From CAZPEV01 sp964585635 (lineage in GTDB: Bacteria; Zixibacteria; MSB-5A5; GN15; JAAZOE01), in contig CAZPEV010000009.1 of assembly GCA_964585635.1 (NCBI GenBank), positions 1-35,272 of the forward strand: 35,272 bases of DNA, read 5' to 3'. A model generated the notes under the pieces. It did not search any database. It saw only the letters and a program-made list of their open reading frames with translations, and had not been told where the DNA came from. Positions 34,044 to 35,272 of the stretch are shown in pieces. Position 1 is the first letter of the stretch, and the number at the start of each line of letters is the position of its first letter. A program made the position numbers and the translations under genes.

Positions 34044-34250
34044 TTACATCTCGGTCAGATAGTTGTTGTCAAGTTCCGCCACCAGCCGTTCTTTATGCTT
34101 AATTTCTTCGGCCGCCAGGGCCTCGAACATTTTGCGGGTGGCCTCATTCTTAAACAGCTTGGCGTGCTTCATGTAAAACTCGTAGGCGCCTTCCTCGCGC
34201 TTAATCGCCAGTCTGATGGCCTCGACCGGATCGTCAGCCGCATCCAACAT
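34044..34250 (-). CDS. Short (68-residue) half-ferritin-like protein
   Basis: Encodes 68 residues corresponding to only the first helix pair of a ferritin-like domain: AIRLAIKREEGAYEFYMKHAKLF, then ATRKMFEALAAEEIKHKERLVAEL. The glutamate and ExxH-type residues of one half-site are present, so a diiron centre would need a dimer. The ATG at 34250 is supported by GGGAGA eight bases upstream; the long in-frame extension to 34538 has the composition of non-coding shadow. Whether it is a natural half-size protein or a truncated gene cannot be decided here. It leads the ferritin-like operon. Confidence 0.7.
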   Translation of the reverse strand: MLDAADDPVEAIRLAIKREEGAYEFYMKHAKLFKNEATRKMFEALAAEEIKHKERLVAELDNNYLTEM

Positions 34251-34322
34251 ACGCAGGTCTCCCTTTGTGTTTGCCTGATCCTTACCATATACGTGCCGAT
34301 AGGTTAGGGAATGGAGGGAAAA

Positions 34323-34328
34323 TGTCAA
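34323..34328 (-). promoter_or_regulatory. -35 box for the ferritin-like operon
   Basis: TTGACA on the minus strand, 73 bases upstream of the ATG at 34250. A -10 candidate TAACCT lies 16 bases further down. It points away from lon. Confidence 0.55.
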
Positions 34329-34374
34329 GGGAATTGTTGAGCGGGCCGGGACTGCCGGTGCCGATGGTGAACGG

Positions 34375-34477
34375 GGCTGTCCCGGACGCCGATACATCGG
34401 GAGAGACCCGCTCGGCGGATGATTATGACCCGGCGGTCCGGGACAGCCGACCGCCGGACCGGCGGCCGGGGTTTTTT
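34375..34477 (+). promoter_or_regulatory. Candidate transcription attenuator (structured leader) upstream of lon
   Basis: Segment 1 (34375-34391) pairs with segment 2 (34431-34448) over 17 bp with one bulged base; 13 of these are unbroken. Part of segment 2 (34431-34438) can instead pair with segment 3 (34449-34456). Segment 3 also forms the left arm of a terminator hairpin with segment 4 (34451-34457 with 34459-34465), followed by TTTTTT at 34472-34477. The 1:2 and 3:4 pairings exclude 2:3, the usual attenuator layout. A 62-codon ORF with a good GGAGG starts at 34322 and covers this region. The lon start is 82 bases past the T run. No clear promoter is seen upstream. Confidence 0.55.
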
Positions 34478-34558
34478 CGGATTGCGCCGACATGGCGAAT
34501 TCGTTAGAATAGACGATGGGCGGCGGCCGACGGGCCAAAGGATGAATGAGGTGTGACC

Positions 34559-35272
34559 GTGGAAATCACCATCATGCAGGAAAAGCAGGAAGCGACGGTG
34601 CTCCCGAATGAGATGCCGATCTTACCCGTACGCGGTGTGGTCGTCTTTCCGTTCCTGGTGGTACCATTGATTATCAACGAGCCAAAGCACTCTCTGCTGG
34701 TCGATGAGGCCCTGACGCAGGGCAGGACCATCGGGATCTTCTGCACCAAGGACAGCGAGGTGCGCTCTCCCGGCTTCGCCGACATTCATGCCACCGGAAC
34801 CGCCTGCAATATCCTGAAGATGCTTCGCTTTCCGGATGGTTCGGTGCGGTTTCTGGTCCAGGGGTTGGCCCGCATCACCATCAAGCGGGAGACGGCCACG
34901 GAACCGTTCATGATGGCCCAGGTCGCGGAAGTCAAGGACGTCTTCGCGCCCACCGTCAAGACCGACGCCCTCCATCGCAACCTGCTGGAGGTCCTCAAGA
35001 ACCTGGTCGATCTGGCGCCGTACTTGTCGGAAGAATTTTACATTTCCGCGATCAATCAGGAGACTCCCGGCAAGCTGGCCGACCTGATCGCGTTCAACAT
35101 GAACCTGGCAATTGAGCAGAAGCAAAAGCTGGTGGACGAGGCCAACGTCACCCGACGGATGGAAATCCTCATGGCGCACCTGCGGCGGGAGACGGAAGTC
35201 CTGGAACTCTCCAAGAAAATCCAGGCCGACGCCGCCCAAATGCAGCAGGTGGTGATGAACCTGATCACCAAC
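34559..35272 (+). CDS. lon: Lon protease, N-terminal part
   Basis: The first 238 residues of an ATP-dependent Lon protease; the gene runs off the right edge before the AAA+ and Ser-Lys protease domains. The LAN substrate-binding domain is recognisable from MPILPVRGVVVFPFLVVPL near the start, GTACNILKMLRFPDGSVRFLVQGLARI, and the helical part EEFYISAINQETPGKLADLIAFNMNL...KQKLVDEANVTRRMEIL. Lon degrades damaged and regulatory proteins in the cytosol. The GTG at 34559 has GAGGTG five bases upstream; an ATG at 34574 is an alternative. Expression may depend on the structured leader just upstream. Confidence 0.93.
   Translation, partial: MEITIMQEKQEATVLPNEMPILPVRGVVVFPFLVVPLIINEPKHSLLVDEALTQGRTIGIFCTKDSEVRSPGFADIHATGTACNILKMLRFPDGSVRFLVQGLARITIKRETATEPFMMAQVAEVKDVFAPTVKTDALHRNLLEVLKNLVDLAPYLSEEFYISAINQETPGKLADLIAFNMNLAIEQKQKLVDEANVTRRMEILMAHLRRETEVLELSKKIQADAAQMQQVVMNLITN

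Noticed and set aside
33531..34250. Idea that the two ferritin-like genes are one gene broken by a frameshift
   Set aside because: The second gene has all four helices and its own ribosome binding site, so the first is not its missing part.
34322..34507. 62-codon ORF with a good GGAGG upstream of lon
   Set aside because: A terminator hairpin with six Ts lies inside it and the product is proline/arginine/glycine-rich without a known family. Kept only as a possible leader peptide within the attenuator finding.
1..35272. tRNA, rRNA, CRISPR or transposase genes
   Set aside because: None recognised in a reading of both strands; no regularly spaced repeats and no tRNA-like cloverleaf were noticed.

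Overview
The window is most likely from an uncultured bacterium of the FCB superphylum, with candidate phylum Zixibacteria as the best guess. This rests on paired dockerin-like modules of the form GDAVYIINY(I/V)FKGGPAP at the ends of secreted proteins, a FlgD/type IX-like C-terminal domain with a NYPNPFN motif, a PEP-CTERM tail, sigma70-like promoters (TTGACA/TATAAT type), AGGAGG ribosome binding sites and a fairly high G+C content. The placement is inference; no rRNA or tRNA gene is present to fix it, and no CRISPR array was seen.

Layout. Positions 1-7.7 kb hold the end of an unidentified protein, a DinB-family protein, a secreted M3 peptidase, a cysteine-rich ferredoxin, a lipoprotein and a large membrane protein with a C-terminal TPR region. 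From 7.8 to 16.6 kb lies a surface/secretome cluster: a LamG protein, a cohesin-like protein with a sorting domain, an M1 aminopeptidase and a parallel beta-helix protein. Three of these four end in near-identical dockerin-like modules. From 16.6 to 26.5 kb come a MITE-like repeat, a small VanZ-like membrane protein, the recombination ATPase rarA, an Ig-like repeat protein, the primosomal helicase priA, a TPR protein and a DUF4139 protein.

From 26.7 to 29.8 kb is an accessory stretch: a PEP-CTERM protein, a protein of the STGPKTAEGK family and an AT-rich two-gene operon of a Panacea-domain protein plus a small partner, which looks like a toxin-antitoxin module. The STGPKTAEGK gene and the operon are bracketed by two copies of a ~34-bp direct repeat. 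From 30 kb to the end are a PAS-only sensor (possibly truncated), the redox repressor rex with a recognisable Rex operator in its own promoter, alanine racemase, two ferritin-like genes and the start of lon.

The most interesting signals are: (1) a possible transcription attenuator upstream of lon, with four segments that can pair in mutually exclusive ways and a terminator with a six-T run; (2) the Panacea operon with an unassigned partner, inside the repeat-bracketed segment; (3) intrinsic terminators whose T tracts run straight into the start codons of priA and alr; (4) a MITE-like element and several hairpin repeats at gene ends. All coordinates were read by eye; no database search or folding program was run.
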